Positions 1-10,600 of a stretch of 64,000 nt of DNA are shown piece after piece; within the stretch, counting starts at the first letter, position 1, and every line of letters starts with the position of its first letter. The stretch covers positions 186,001-250,000 of the forward strand of contig DXMV01000014.1 in assembly GCA_019414055.1 (NCBI GenBank), given 5' to 3'. The notes under the pieces were generated by a model. The model worked only from the letters and a program-made list of their open reading frames with translations, had not been told where the DNA came from and made no database searches. Origin of the DNA: Collinsella sp. (GTDB lineage: Bacteria > Actinomycetota > Coriobacteriia > Coriobacteriales > Coriobacteriaceae). A program made the translations under genes and the position numbers.

Positions 1-650
1 TAGCCAATCATGAGGAACGAGCACACGGTGGTGATTTCCCAGCCGCAGAACAGCCACTCCAGGTTGTCGCTTATCACGATGACAAACATGGCCGAGAGGA
101 ACAGGAACATGAGCGCCAGGAATTGCGGGCGACGGTCGGGCGCGGTCTGCCCGCGCAGCGCGGCCTCGTGCTCGTCGTGCGCCTGGAAGTCCTTCATGTA
201 GCCCAGGGCGTACACGCAGATCAGGCTGCCGACGATGCCAACGGCGAGGACCATGATCACGCTCATGTAATCCAGGTAGAGCGGCGTGGCGGTGACGACC
301 TCGACCGCAGGCAACGCCATGGCCGCAAAGGCGAACGAGCCCACCAGCTGGACTGTGCCGAGCACCGTGGCGAGCGTGCTCTTAAATTTGCGCGCGTTGT
401 ACAGGATGACGTCGCACAGGATGACATCGATGGCGGAGCAGATGGTCGAGAGCGTACTCGAGGTGTCGGGGGCAACCTCAAAGCTCTGCGGACCCGTGCC
501 AAAAAACATGACGGCGACTACAACTGTCACCGCCATAATAATGCCGGAGCCTATGAGCCCCACCGCATCGCGGGCGCGGTCACCGCGCACGAGCAGCATG
601 CCCAGCGCCGGTACCAGCGGAAACAGGGTAAGGAAATACAGTAGCGTCAT
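1..650 (-). CDS. NuoL/EchA-family proton-translocating membrane subunit (N-terminal part; gene runs off the left edge)
   Basis: Translating the minus strand from the ATG at 650 gives an open frame to the window edge (216 codons seen). The ATG follows a GGGGGAG ribosome site. The product starts MTLLYFLTLFPLVPALGMLL and has at least four hydrophobic membrane segments, a YALGYMKDF loop, and the segment WLFCGWEITTVCSFLMIG. That segment matches the conserved WEL/WEG...CSYLLIG block of antiporter-like subunits in complex I (NuoL), Mrp (MnhA) and Ech/FHL hydrogenases. Such subunits pump protons or sodium in the cytoplasmic membrane. The family is secure. Which complex it belongs to cannot be decided, because the partner genes would lie left of the window. 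The gene is the first of its transcription unit, with about 175 bp of non-coding DNA upstream. Confidence 0.8.
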   Translation of the reverse strand, partial: MTLLYFLTLFPLVPALGMLLVRGDRARDAVGLIGSGIIMAVTVVVAVMFFGTGPQSFEVAPDTSSTLSTICSAIDVILCDVILYNARKFKSTLATVLGTVQLVGSFAFAAMALPAVEVVTATPLYLDYMSVIMVLAVGIVGSLICVYALGYMKDFQAHDEHEAALRGQTAPDRRPQFLALMFLFLSAMFVIVISDNLEWLFCGWEITTVCSFLMIG

Positions 651-795
651 ACCATCACTCCCCCATGCAAAAACGCTGCAATTGTTTAACGTTATAGCTC
701 AGTTGAGGAGTAGCGGCGGCGGGTTTTCGGTCAACTGGGGAGTTTTAGGCGTACGGGGCAAGGGCACCTTCGCTTTGGAGCAGAGAGGCGGCAAG

Positions 796-818
796 AAAAA
801 TGCGCCCCTGTGGGCGCA
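796..818 (-). terminator. Rho-independent terminator after the HTH gene
   Basis: A 7-bp perfect stem TGCGCCC/GGGCGCA with a 4-nt loop lies at 801-818. Read on the minus strand it is followed by five T (796-800). It lies just past the stop of the HTH gene ending at 827. Confidence 0.75.
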
Positions 819-826
819 CCCTCTTG

Positions 827-1222
827 CTACTCTGCCTGCTTAACGCGCGGCTTGCGACCGCGCGGCTTATCGACCAGCGCCGCCTCGCCGCCATCGCGAT
901 ACTGACGACACCAAGCCTTGACCGAAGACTCGCTGGGAATCTTGTGCTTGATCATGGCCTCGCGAACCGTCAGGCCGTTTTCCAGGCGATCCTTTACCAC
1001 TGCGAGCTTGACGTCATACGAATACGTGCGGTGATGCGAGCCCGCGTTGAGCACGGCATCGGCACCGCCCACGGCATATGCGCGAGCCCACTGACGAGCC
1101 GTGGCCTGGGGAATGCCAAGCTCCGCAGCGAGGGCGCGATGACCGACCCCCTCTTGGAGGACCTCGACGGCGCGCTGCCTAACCTCGGGCGTATGCGTGC
1201 GAGTCCTAGTTGCTTCTGACAT
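827..1222 (-). CDS. Stand-alone double helix-turn-helix protein, transposase OrfA-like
   Basis: A 131-residue protein (134 if a GTG at 1231 is used). It contains two HTH-like segments: about 15-50 (RQRAVEVLQEGVGHRALAAE, then LGIPQATARQWARAY) and about 70-115 (VKLAVVKDRLENGLTVREA, then ESSVKAWCRQYRDGG). The tail is basic (KPRGRKPRVKQ). This is the layout of IS3/IS150-type OrfA and related DNA-binding domains. No catalytic OrfB (DDE) frame and no terminal inverted repeats are seen nearby. It may therefore be an IS remnant or a domesticated DNA-binding protein. It sits between the giant surface-protein gene and a membrane-complex operon and has its own terminator. The ATG at 1222 is preferred only weakly, since neither start has a strong ribosome site. 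Confidence 0.65.
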   Translation of the reverse strand: MSEATRTRTHTPEVRQRAVEVLQEGVGHRALAAELGIPQATARQWARAYAVGGADAVLNAGSHHRTYSYDVKLAVVKDRLENGLTVREAMIKHKIPSESSVKAWCRQYRDGGEAALVDKPRGRKPRVKQAE

Positions 1223-1470
1223 ACCTGCCACTTCTTAGCCTTAACCGTTAATCTGCTTTCTTACGTGCTTGTTAGATAGTAGCATTTTGCTGTTCCCGCG
1301 TAACAGTTAATTGAAAATCGCAACATCGGCATCTGGGCATTTGCCATTAATTTGTAACAGTTCTTTAGGTCTTATTTACGCAGCTAGTTGGCTCGCGGCT
1401 CATTGACGGTGTTTTACCAACCAGATTGGTATCTTTTTGTTTAGCCTGGTATGGTTTGTGCAATTATTAA

Positions 1471-1479
1471 CCCCCCCCC
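1471..1479. repeat. C9 homopolymer tract
   Basis: Nine consecutive C in the otherwise AT-rich gap between the 3' end of the giant surface gene and the HTH gene. It lies about 250 bp upstream of the HTH start. Tracts of this length can slip during replication, but here it is outside any coding frame. Confidence 0.9.
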
Positions 1480-1513
1480 TAGCCCCTGAGTTAACGTGGC
1501 AGACCTTCCGTTT

Positions 1514-1575
1514 ACTTTCCAGCTTTCCACTTAACTTTCCAGCTTTCCACCTTAGGTGTTAAGTTAAGTGGAAAG
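1514..1575. repeat. 20-bp tandem duplication plus 14-bp inverted repeat
   Basis: ACTTTCCAGCTTTCCAC is repeated in tandem (units at 1514 and 1534, period 20 bp). CTTTCCACTTAACT at 1523-1536 is the exact reverse complement of 1562-1575, so the region can fold with a 25-nt loop. The rest of the gene-free stretch 1232-1636 holds the C9 tract and the hairpin at 1599-1628. Confidence 0.8.
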
Positions 1576-1598
1576 TTGAAAAGATGGTGGGAAGTTGA

Positions 1599-1628
1599 AG
1601 GGGCGGCAACTGGATGGTTGCCGCCCCT
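1599..1628 (-). terminator. Strong hairpin just past the giant surface gene
   Basis: A perfect 12-bp stem (1599-1610 with 1617-1628, 6-nt loop TGGATG) starts about 9 bp beyond the stop codon of the 3551-residue gene. The trailing sequence on the minus strand is only moderately T-rich (TCAACTTCCC). It probably terminates or protects the 3' end of the surface operon transcript. Confidence 0.6.
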
Positions 1629-1636
1629 CTGCGTGG

Positions 1637-4600
1637 CTAGTTGGTCCCGTGGGGAATGCCCTGGGTGTTGATGCGCGCTAGCGTGTACGTCACGTAGTCG
1701 GAGTTCGTATAGCCATCGAGGTTGCTGACGTTAACCGGCGTGTCGTTTACACCGCCACCGGACATATGGGCCGTTAGCACCAGGCGATAGTTGGCATAGG
1801 TCTGCCCAGCCTTCTCAACATCGGTGTTCACCTTAACGCGGAAGGCATGCTTAAAGGCAAGGCTGTTGCCGTCGCGCGTGGCGAACGCGCCATCAGTCTT
1901 GTTATCGGTAAATTTGTAGCTGCGGCGATCGGCGCTTAAAGTGCCCTCGGCCAGCTTGTCGTCACCGAGTACCGCAATGTACTCCGTAATGTACTTCGAG
2001 ATATCATCGTCGACGGGGAGATACGTGCCCCCCTCTTGGCGTTTCTCCAAGCTCAACGTGTACGTCACCGTGCTGGCGTTGGAGATCATTGCCTCCGCGC
2101 CCGCGAGCTTGGAGAAATCATACGTTCCCACCAGAGCGATTGTGCCATCGGCGGACTTGAGGTCATCGATGTTGATGCCCAGTTGCGACTTCTTGGAAGC
2201 CTCAAGCGCAATAGTCGATGAGCCCACATCCATGCGGTAGTATCCAGCGTTGCCGTCGATGTATGCCGAGTTGCTGCTGGTACTGAGTGTGTCGTCATTC
2301 GTGGAAAGGTAGGCTCGGTAGTTGGGCTTTGTGTACTTGTCGTTGCCACTATTCTGCGAGGCGATAATACCGGCCTGGCACGCAGGTTCTGTCATGGTGA
2401 GATTCGCCTTCATAGTGATAGTGAACTGGTTGCGATGGTTCTTGGCAATCTCGCGAATGCCAGAGAGGTCGATGGCGCCGCTGCCATCGGCAAGCACAAG
2501 CGACATGTCGCCGCCGGTCTTTGAAGCCCATGACTTGGCCTCAACCGCCGGCTCCTCTGTATCGGCGGACTTCCATCCATTAGCACGATCCCACTTATAG
2601 TAGGTATCCCCTACCTGCACGTAGAACGAATACGTGCCCTGGGTTCCAGTCGGATAGCCATGCGCGCCCGCAGCATTGCCGTTCACGTAGTTCACAAGTG
2701 AGGAATCCAGCTGGTAATACAGCGCATCGGTGCTCGTATATTCCTGCTCGCCAAACGTAATGGTGTCCCTCACGTTCATCTCGAGCGGATAGGTCGTTCC
2801 CTTCACGGCCATCTGGTTGACGCTCGTTTTGCCGTCCACCAAAGTTTTGTTGTCCACCAAATTGTGCTGGAAGTTCGTGGCAACGCTATACGTCGAGGCG
2901 GTGTTCTCGTGCGAGTCCAGCGAGTCCTTCACCTCATCTTTACGAAGCACATAGTTGATATGCGTGTTCACGCTTGTCTTAACCGATGTGCCGGTATATC
3001 CGTTGACGTTGGCCGAGTTCATGGGTGTGCGAACAACAAGATAGAAGCTCTCGCTCTTGGGCTGCTCGTTGGCGCCCTTCTTCGGAACAGTCAGGTTATA
3101 GAACTTCCCCTCTTTATCCGCATCGGTCTTTAGGCGGTAATAATTGCCGTCAATCTTCGCGCCGGCAATGCCAATCAGTTCAGCTTCGGTCTTTTTGGCA
3201 TTCTTCCCATCGGTCAGCTCCTTATCAGTCAGCTTAACCCACGTGCCGTCGTCCGCTTCTGTTGCCGTCGCGCCCATAGTCTCGCTGAGCCACTGCTCCG
3301 TATAGTGACTTTTTTTGCTGGAGTCCACAAAGTCCGTCAGCGCAACCGATGTGGCAGCACCGCCCTCGGGCACCGTATAGTGATATTCCTTGTTATTGTG
3401 CGCCGTGTCCACGAGCGTCAGTTGCGTGCCCACGGGCAACGCCCCCTTTAGTCCGCCGAACTCAATGCGCTTGTTAAGCGGCCTCATGTCGCCGCCGCTT
3501 GCCAGGTGCGTATCCCAGCCATACTCCGTCTCCTGGGTATACGCCTTGTTGTACGTCCAGGTAAGATAACCCGTCATGGTCTCGCCACTGCTAATGAGCA
3601 CATGCTTGTTGTATTTGCTGCTGTAGTCGTCGCTGTTGAAGTTAGACCCCTCGGAATACGTTGCCGTAAAGTTGATCTCGAGCACGCGTTTGACGATGAT
3701 GGGCACCATGACCCTGTAGCTCTGACCGGCCTCGGTAAAGGTCACGGTAAGCAGGTTAAAGCGACCCTTGCCGTTATCCCAATTAGTGTTTGCGTTGATC
3801 GACAAAGATGAACCGCTGCCCTTAACGTCGAGCGCTTTGTCGGTCACATCGGATTGCTTTACAAAGACACCGTTCTCGAGCTGGAACACGTCGACCGTTG
3901 CCGAGACGTGCGATCCGTCTGCATTCAGGCGCAGCGCATCCGAATAGCCACCGTTGGTAACAATGTTGAGATAGTCCTTAACGGTATCCGAATCATTGCC
4001 CGAAAGGACAAGGACGTCGGGGTTGGCATTCGACTTTGTAGCATCCGTGTCATTGTTTGCATTGAACTCGCCGGCGCTGGGCGAGTAGTTCCAGTGATTG
4101 CCCCCATCGAAGTTGGTGTAGACGTAGTGTTTGCTACCGCCTTTCTCCGCATCCTCCTTAATAGTCTTTGCGCCAGAAACATTGACACCATCGCCAAAGA
4201 GATAGCGAGTCTGCCCGGTTTCACCAGAGGCGGTCTTGACCGAAAGAGCGTCCTTCGGGACTGGGCTCGTAGTCACATATGGAGCAACGGCGGCGGTCAC
4301 ATTGCCGGAAGCGGCGACGTCGCTGTACAGCGTTTTGCCGTCATTCGGAGGTGGAGGCTCCTGCCCGTACGAGCCAAATGCGATATAGGATTTCGCATCC
4401 ACATTGGCAACGGCACCATTATTGAAATACTTAATCGGTTTTGGAGCTGAGGAGTTGTCGGACCCATCCTTAAGCACGATATCAACGCCCGCGGCGTAGA
4501 GACCTTTGAAGTCCGCCGCCTTCTCTGCAGTATCACCCAACAAGAAGCCTTGACCGCCCGGCTGCTTGAAATCGTTTTTGCTAATAAGAATGTTAGCAAT

Positions 4601-7600
4601 CTTAATTGTGCCGGACGCGGCGCCAACAATGCCACCGGAATGATTTCTCAGGTTTCCATCACCATGGTTCCATGTTGAATCAAGCGTTCCGAACGAGCAG
4701 TTCTTCACGGTCGTATTCGTAACGACAACATTGGTGGCACCCTGGCCTTGGCAGTTTCCAAGAATGCCGCCGCAACGAGCGCCATCAAACTGCACACCAT
4801 CGACAGTGATATTGTTGGCACTCAGCGTGTTTCCACCTGATGTTTTCCCCACTAGACCGCCAGCATGCTCAGTTACGCCCATGCGAATCTTTTCAACTGC
4901 GCAGGAACTAAGCGTCACGTTATTACTCGTCGATCCAATAATGCCCCCCGTGCTTATGGCATAAGCATTGGCAGTATTTGCCATCGCTTGCAAAGAGCCG
5001 AAGTAAGTGGGCGCTTCTTCCGAGGCCTGACTGGTTGATGTCACCTTAACGCGATTAATATTAGAATCATAGGTTACCGTGCGTCCCGCAATTCCGCCCA
5101 CGCCGAGTGCGTTGTGGTTAACAACAAGGGACACATCGCTGATCGTTGCCACCTGGCTCGCATTTTCGCCCTGTCCGGTGTTCACGCCTAGGTTGCCCCC
5201 CGTAAGGCCGAAGATGCCGCCGGCAGCGCTATTCATATCCTGTGAATCGCCTGCCTTCTCAACAATGGAAATAGTCGAACCATCGGCAACGGTTTTATTA
5301 TTCGACACCCAAATGCCGCAGGCGCCTGAATTAATATATCCGACGAATCCGCCAGCATATGAACGCGCGCTGACAGTGATTCCACTGTATGAGCAGTCAT
5401 ACAGCTGCACCGGAGAGCGCGTTCCTCCGTAATTCACAATCGAACCGTTGGCGACATCGGTGGTGCGCGTCATAACGCCAGCGCTTCCGATGATGCCGCC
5501 AGCCATGCTGCCTCCGACTACGGTGCTGCCAGAAATGTCTACGTTCTTAAACACACCATAGGCGACGTCATTCGAGGCCCCTTGGTTTGCAGTTGAACCC
5601 GCAAAGCAGCCGGTCCCCACCCAGCGGCTGTTGTTATTGCTCTTTGAAGTAGACTGCTCCGTTCCGGTCGCAGTTATATACGAAAATGAGATATCGCAAC
5701 CCTTGAAAGAGATGTTTCTGGCATTTGCACCACCGTTCGCCTTGACGCTTTCGGAGTTGTATTTACTTGAATAGAAGGCGACCGTATTGAACAATCCGCC
5801 GACGCCCGCCACGCAGAAGTCGTCGTCTGTATATTCCTGCGTGTTGTTCTTAACCTTAATTGTTGCGCCGCTGCCGTTGATACACGCGACAAGCGGCACG
5901 ATGCGATCGCGATCGGCACCATAGCTGGATGCGCATGCGTTTGAGTAGTAGCGTCCCGAGAGGCCCATAAAGCCCGAACCGTAACCTCTCATATCGTAAC
6001 CGCTCATATCAATTGTTTCATCGGCTGCAAACTGCAGATCCATGCCGGATACCTGAGCTGCACAGATATAGCCTGTCTGCCACGTTGCGTATTTCTTTAC
6101 CAGGTAGGGAGAGTTAACGTCCGAGCCATCGCCTGCATAGTCGAGCGCGTTACCCTTTGACTGGATACCGGGACTCTTTATGTCATCATTTATCGCGTTA
6201 GCAAAGTCGCCAGCGGCACTCGCCGGATTTCCAACGTACGCATAGCTCGCATTGCGAACCTTGCCGTATTGCTGGTTACCGAATTGGTACTGCCCAGCGG
6301 GAGCATTTCCACCCAGATATGCACGTGAGCCCGCATAAGTGCCATATGCAGTAGAGCCACCAGACGCGTTCGCCGAACCGCCAGCCGCGCCGCTGCTAAT
6401 AATGGCAGAAAGCACCAGCAAACCCTGCTTGTTTTTGACCGTCGTTGTTACCGCGGCTTTGTTGTTGCCCTTGTCTCGGTAACAACCACGGATGTCCCCA
6501 GTTGTAATACAGTATGGATCGTCAGTGAGCTCGTTGATCTTGTAGTTAGTGTCACCGTTTTCAACCTTACAACCTTCGCTAAAGGCATAGCCGTCGATCA
6601 CACGACCAACGTAGGGGTTGTCGTACAGGTGGTAGTTGCCCGTTCCAAGACCCTGGGACTTGGTGCTGGTTCCAGCGCGCCAAGACGTCCCTGACATATT
6701 GCGGAAGATTACACCGCCGCCCGCAATGGCACCAACGTAACCGCCGATGGGAACAAGATATGGCTTAGTTCCGCCACCAGTAACCCTAAAGCCAGTTGTG
6801 GGGTTATCGGCCGTCGTCCCATTCACGACCACGCCATCGATAATGTTATCGCCGCCAAGGATGCAGCCGATAACGCCGCCGAAAAACGCCGCCGGGACAC
6901 CGTCGGCATCCTTGGCATCCTTGGCGGGATAAGTAATAGTCGCCTGCGCGTTCACATAATTAATGTTGAGGTTGCGCACCACGCTGCCATAGCTATAGGG
7001 AACCAGGCCGCGAAGCGAACCCTCGTTATTCTCTATCTTGATGGTCGCCTTTTTATCACCTTTAAGGTTGCCAACGATGACGCCACGGAACGGGTTTGCT
7101 TTGTTGCCAAAACCGCCAAACGATGCGCCGTCGAGGGTGATCGTATTACCCCCGGTAGGTTCAATACTGTAGTACGCGCTTTGGATATAGCGGTGCATCA
7201 TCTCATCGGAAAGCGCGGCCGAAGGACCAGTAGTGTCGCCGGTCTTCTTTTCCCACTTCTTCCCAGTGTCGTTCGCCTGCTTATAGACGTACGTAACCTC
7301 ATTGTCGGTTTTATTGTCGTTGCGGCGAGTGCAAAGCGCACTCTGGTCGGCGACAATGGTGACCTCCCAGCCATCCAGTGCCGTCATGTTATTGATGTAG
7401 TTGGCGATGGCGCTCATCTCCGCTGCGTCCTTAACGGTGTACGGATCGCCATACGTACCGCACCCCGTTACCAGCTTTGGGATACGCTGGTTTACCCTGA
7501 TTTCGTGGTATTGGACGACGCTGTCGGTGGCCTTCCCCTTATAAACATAAGGAAGATAGTCGCCAAACCGAGGATTCTCGGCATTTGCCGGCTTTTTATC

Positions 7601-10600
7601 AACCGTCACTAAGCCGTTATCGGCGCCATACGTCGCTTCGTCGTAATACCAAAGCTGCTTGCCGGAGTACTCCGTACCTTTCCTATCAATCTCGGATCCA
7701 TAAGTCACCTTGTTATTTTGAGCATCATCTGCTGTAAAGGTATAGTCCGCAGAGCCCGTGCCAGTGGTCGCATAGCCAAAACTCTCCAGCAAGCTCGCAT
7801 GGGTAAAAATCGTATTGTTCGCTTGACTGGGCAAGCTTACTTTTTCGAACTTTGCTATGACCTGATTGGCCTTATCTCCCACACCGAGCTTGCCAAACAA
7901 GCTTGTAGCTGCAATCTTTTTTTTCGTACCGTTATTGTACGAATCGGTTACCGAGATATTCTTCGCATCAAGGTTTACAAGGGTCTGCATCTGGTTGATT
8001 AGCAGCGGAGCGTATTGGGTTGCGTTCGTCACACCATCGACCGCAAGACCGTCGAGCACTAAACCGTTTATCGTGATTTGTGCCACATTGGTTTTTTTGA
8101 CGGGTCCATAGATATAGCGACACACAAGCGCGCCAGACGAGCTTCCCGAATCGCTCACAACAGAGCCCACGGTACCAGCAAGCGTGACATTCTCAACCTT
8201 AAGATCGCCCGTATGAGTTCGGATGAGAGCGCAGTGCATATTCTCGTGCTGCGTGGCTTCGTTATTCTTTTTATTGCCTTCTTGCTCAGCTTTAATATCG
8301 GAATAATGGAACGTAATGGTTGCGTTTTTTACCGTTACCGTGGAATTACTAGTGGGGTTGGTGGGATAGAAGCTGTATCCCTCTAGGTTGATAGCCACGC
8401 CCCCGGAACCGTTCGTACCAATATTGTTTCCTTTGAAAATCTCACGATTTCCCGGAATGATATAGCCCTGAATTGCAGGCGGGGCATACAGGTATGCGCA
8501 CCAAAGCAACAAGTACTCCGGGCGGTCCATCCAGCTGCTCGCGCTACTATTTTTTGAGTTGCTGCCTACTGCCGTATACGCCTTGTCAAGATTGTAGTAA
8601 TACCTCGTCCAAGCGTTGGTTTTGCGTGAGTTGCCGAAATTCGATCGATTGTGATAGCTGTTATCGCTTCCCGGATTTCCGCTCATGTCGAGCTTGCCAT
8701 TATTAACGTCGTCTTTGGTGTGAAGTGAAACGACAGCGTTCCATTCACCATCGATTAGCTTGCTGCCTGGCTTCCTGCCGTCGCCAACCCATTCATCAAA
8801 CTTCTTTATGGACTTAGCTTCCGCAACATGAATGCCTTCGACCCTATAGGCAGTACCCCAATAAGCCTTATCTTCTAGATATAATCCCGCATAGGACTCG
8901 GAACCGTATATTCCGTCGGCCACCCTGCTGCCACGACCGACGAGCAAGCCCAACGTCTCGGCGTTGCCCGCGTTAATGGTTGCGCCTGAAAGGTCGATGG
9001 CGTAGTCGTTGATGATCCAGTGGCCACTAGCGGCGTATACAAGACCGCCGACCTCCTTAGAATTATCCGCTGTTATGGAAGTGTTGGTTGTTTTCAGGGC
9101 ATAGGAGTTTTCATCCTCGTTAATACTGCCATCACCGATAGTTACAACCGCATTGCCCCAGCTATAACCCAAGAGGCCACCCGCGCCATTGAGCTTATCG
9201 CCGTTCTTGCCGACGCTCATGGCGAACGAATCGAACGCCAACCCTGTGATGTAAACGGTCGCCACATTGGTCTTGCTTGTCACATTTTCTTGTTTACCCT
9301 GCTTAATACAGCCGATAAGGCCACCGACCATGGCAATCTTGTCACCGACGCAATTGCCGGTTTCGATTTTGCCGCCGACTTCGAGGCCCGTAACATTGAA
9401 TGTTGAAGCGCAATCGCTCACATAGCCGATGGCGCCGCCAATGCGACTATTGCCGTTAAGCGATCCAGCTATGGTGATGGTCGCCTGAGCCTTGCTGTTA
9501 TCTTTAAACGTAACCGCGGAAGCCGCCGACACGCCGCCTGCAATACCACCAATGTTCACATCGTTGGCGAACGTATCATCACACGCGATATTCGTTTTGC
9601 ACGTTGCACCAGACAACGTCAGACCGCCCGCAATGGTGCCCGCAAGCGATCCAGCATCGATGGCCGAGCCGTTATCGAACTTCATAGAGCCAGCGATGGC
9701 GACGTTGGAGACGGTTGCGTTGTTGACAGCCGCGAACAGGCCCAAGCGGCCGTGGCAGTAGATTTTACCGTTGCCGGCAATGGCGTCGCCAGCATCAATC
9801 TTGCTATTGCCACGCATGCCGTACGCTTCGCCGACGGCAAGCCCTATCGTACCGTTGCCATTCAGCGTACCCGAAAAAACCTGCGAATCGCTTGCACGGT
9901 CCTGCGTGAACCCCGTCAGGCCTGTGCCGGCGAGGTCAATTGTGCCGTTCACCGTAATGGTCGAGGACTGTAAACCATTCAGATTGTTTTCGGTAACGCC
10001 TTCGACCATTGAATAGTAGCCGTTGGTTTGCCAGGTAATCGCAAGCTTGGCGAAATCTGTAACTGAGGCTAAGCCGTAGACACCGTCAGTCAGCGCCAAA
10101 GATGCCGGCAGGGTCAGCTTGTGAGTGATGGGGTCAAGCGCAATGAAACGATCGCCCAAGCGAATAACTTCGCCATAGGTCGCGATATCATCCGTCTTCG
10201 AGTCCTTGTTGCTGCGCTTGTAGGTCCAACCCGTAGCGTCTTCGTCGGTTACGTTACCGTTGGAGCCATTGCCGACAGCAAAGATCAGCGCATTATTGTT
10301 CTCGTAGACAAGCTGACCCGTCGTGGCGTTCTCGGCAAATCTTGCGCCCGACAGGTCTGTGATGCCGCTGAACTTGATTGCGGCATTCCATGCGGAGCCC
10401 GCAATACCAGCCGCGCGATTGTTTGCCGCACCGCCAATGGCCTTATCGCTCGTAAGCGTAAAATCACGCACGTCGAGCACGTTGCGCGTGTCGACAACAC
10501 CCACGGCGCCACCGAACTTTCCGGTATCCGTTCGCGCCGAAGCATCTCCCTTGCAGGCAACCGTCACACCGTTGAGAACAACAGCAACAGGCTGCGAATT

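Noticed and set aside
827..1231. Complete insertion sequence
   Set aside because: No OrfB/DDE frame, no terminal inverted repeats and no target duplication were found around the HTH gene.
1471..1479. C9 tract as an on/off switch of the giant surface gene
   Set aside because: It lies downstream of that gene's stop codon, outside any coding frame, so it cannot change its reading frame.
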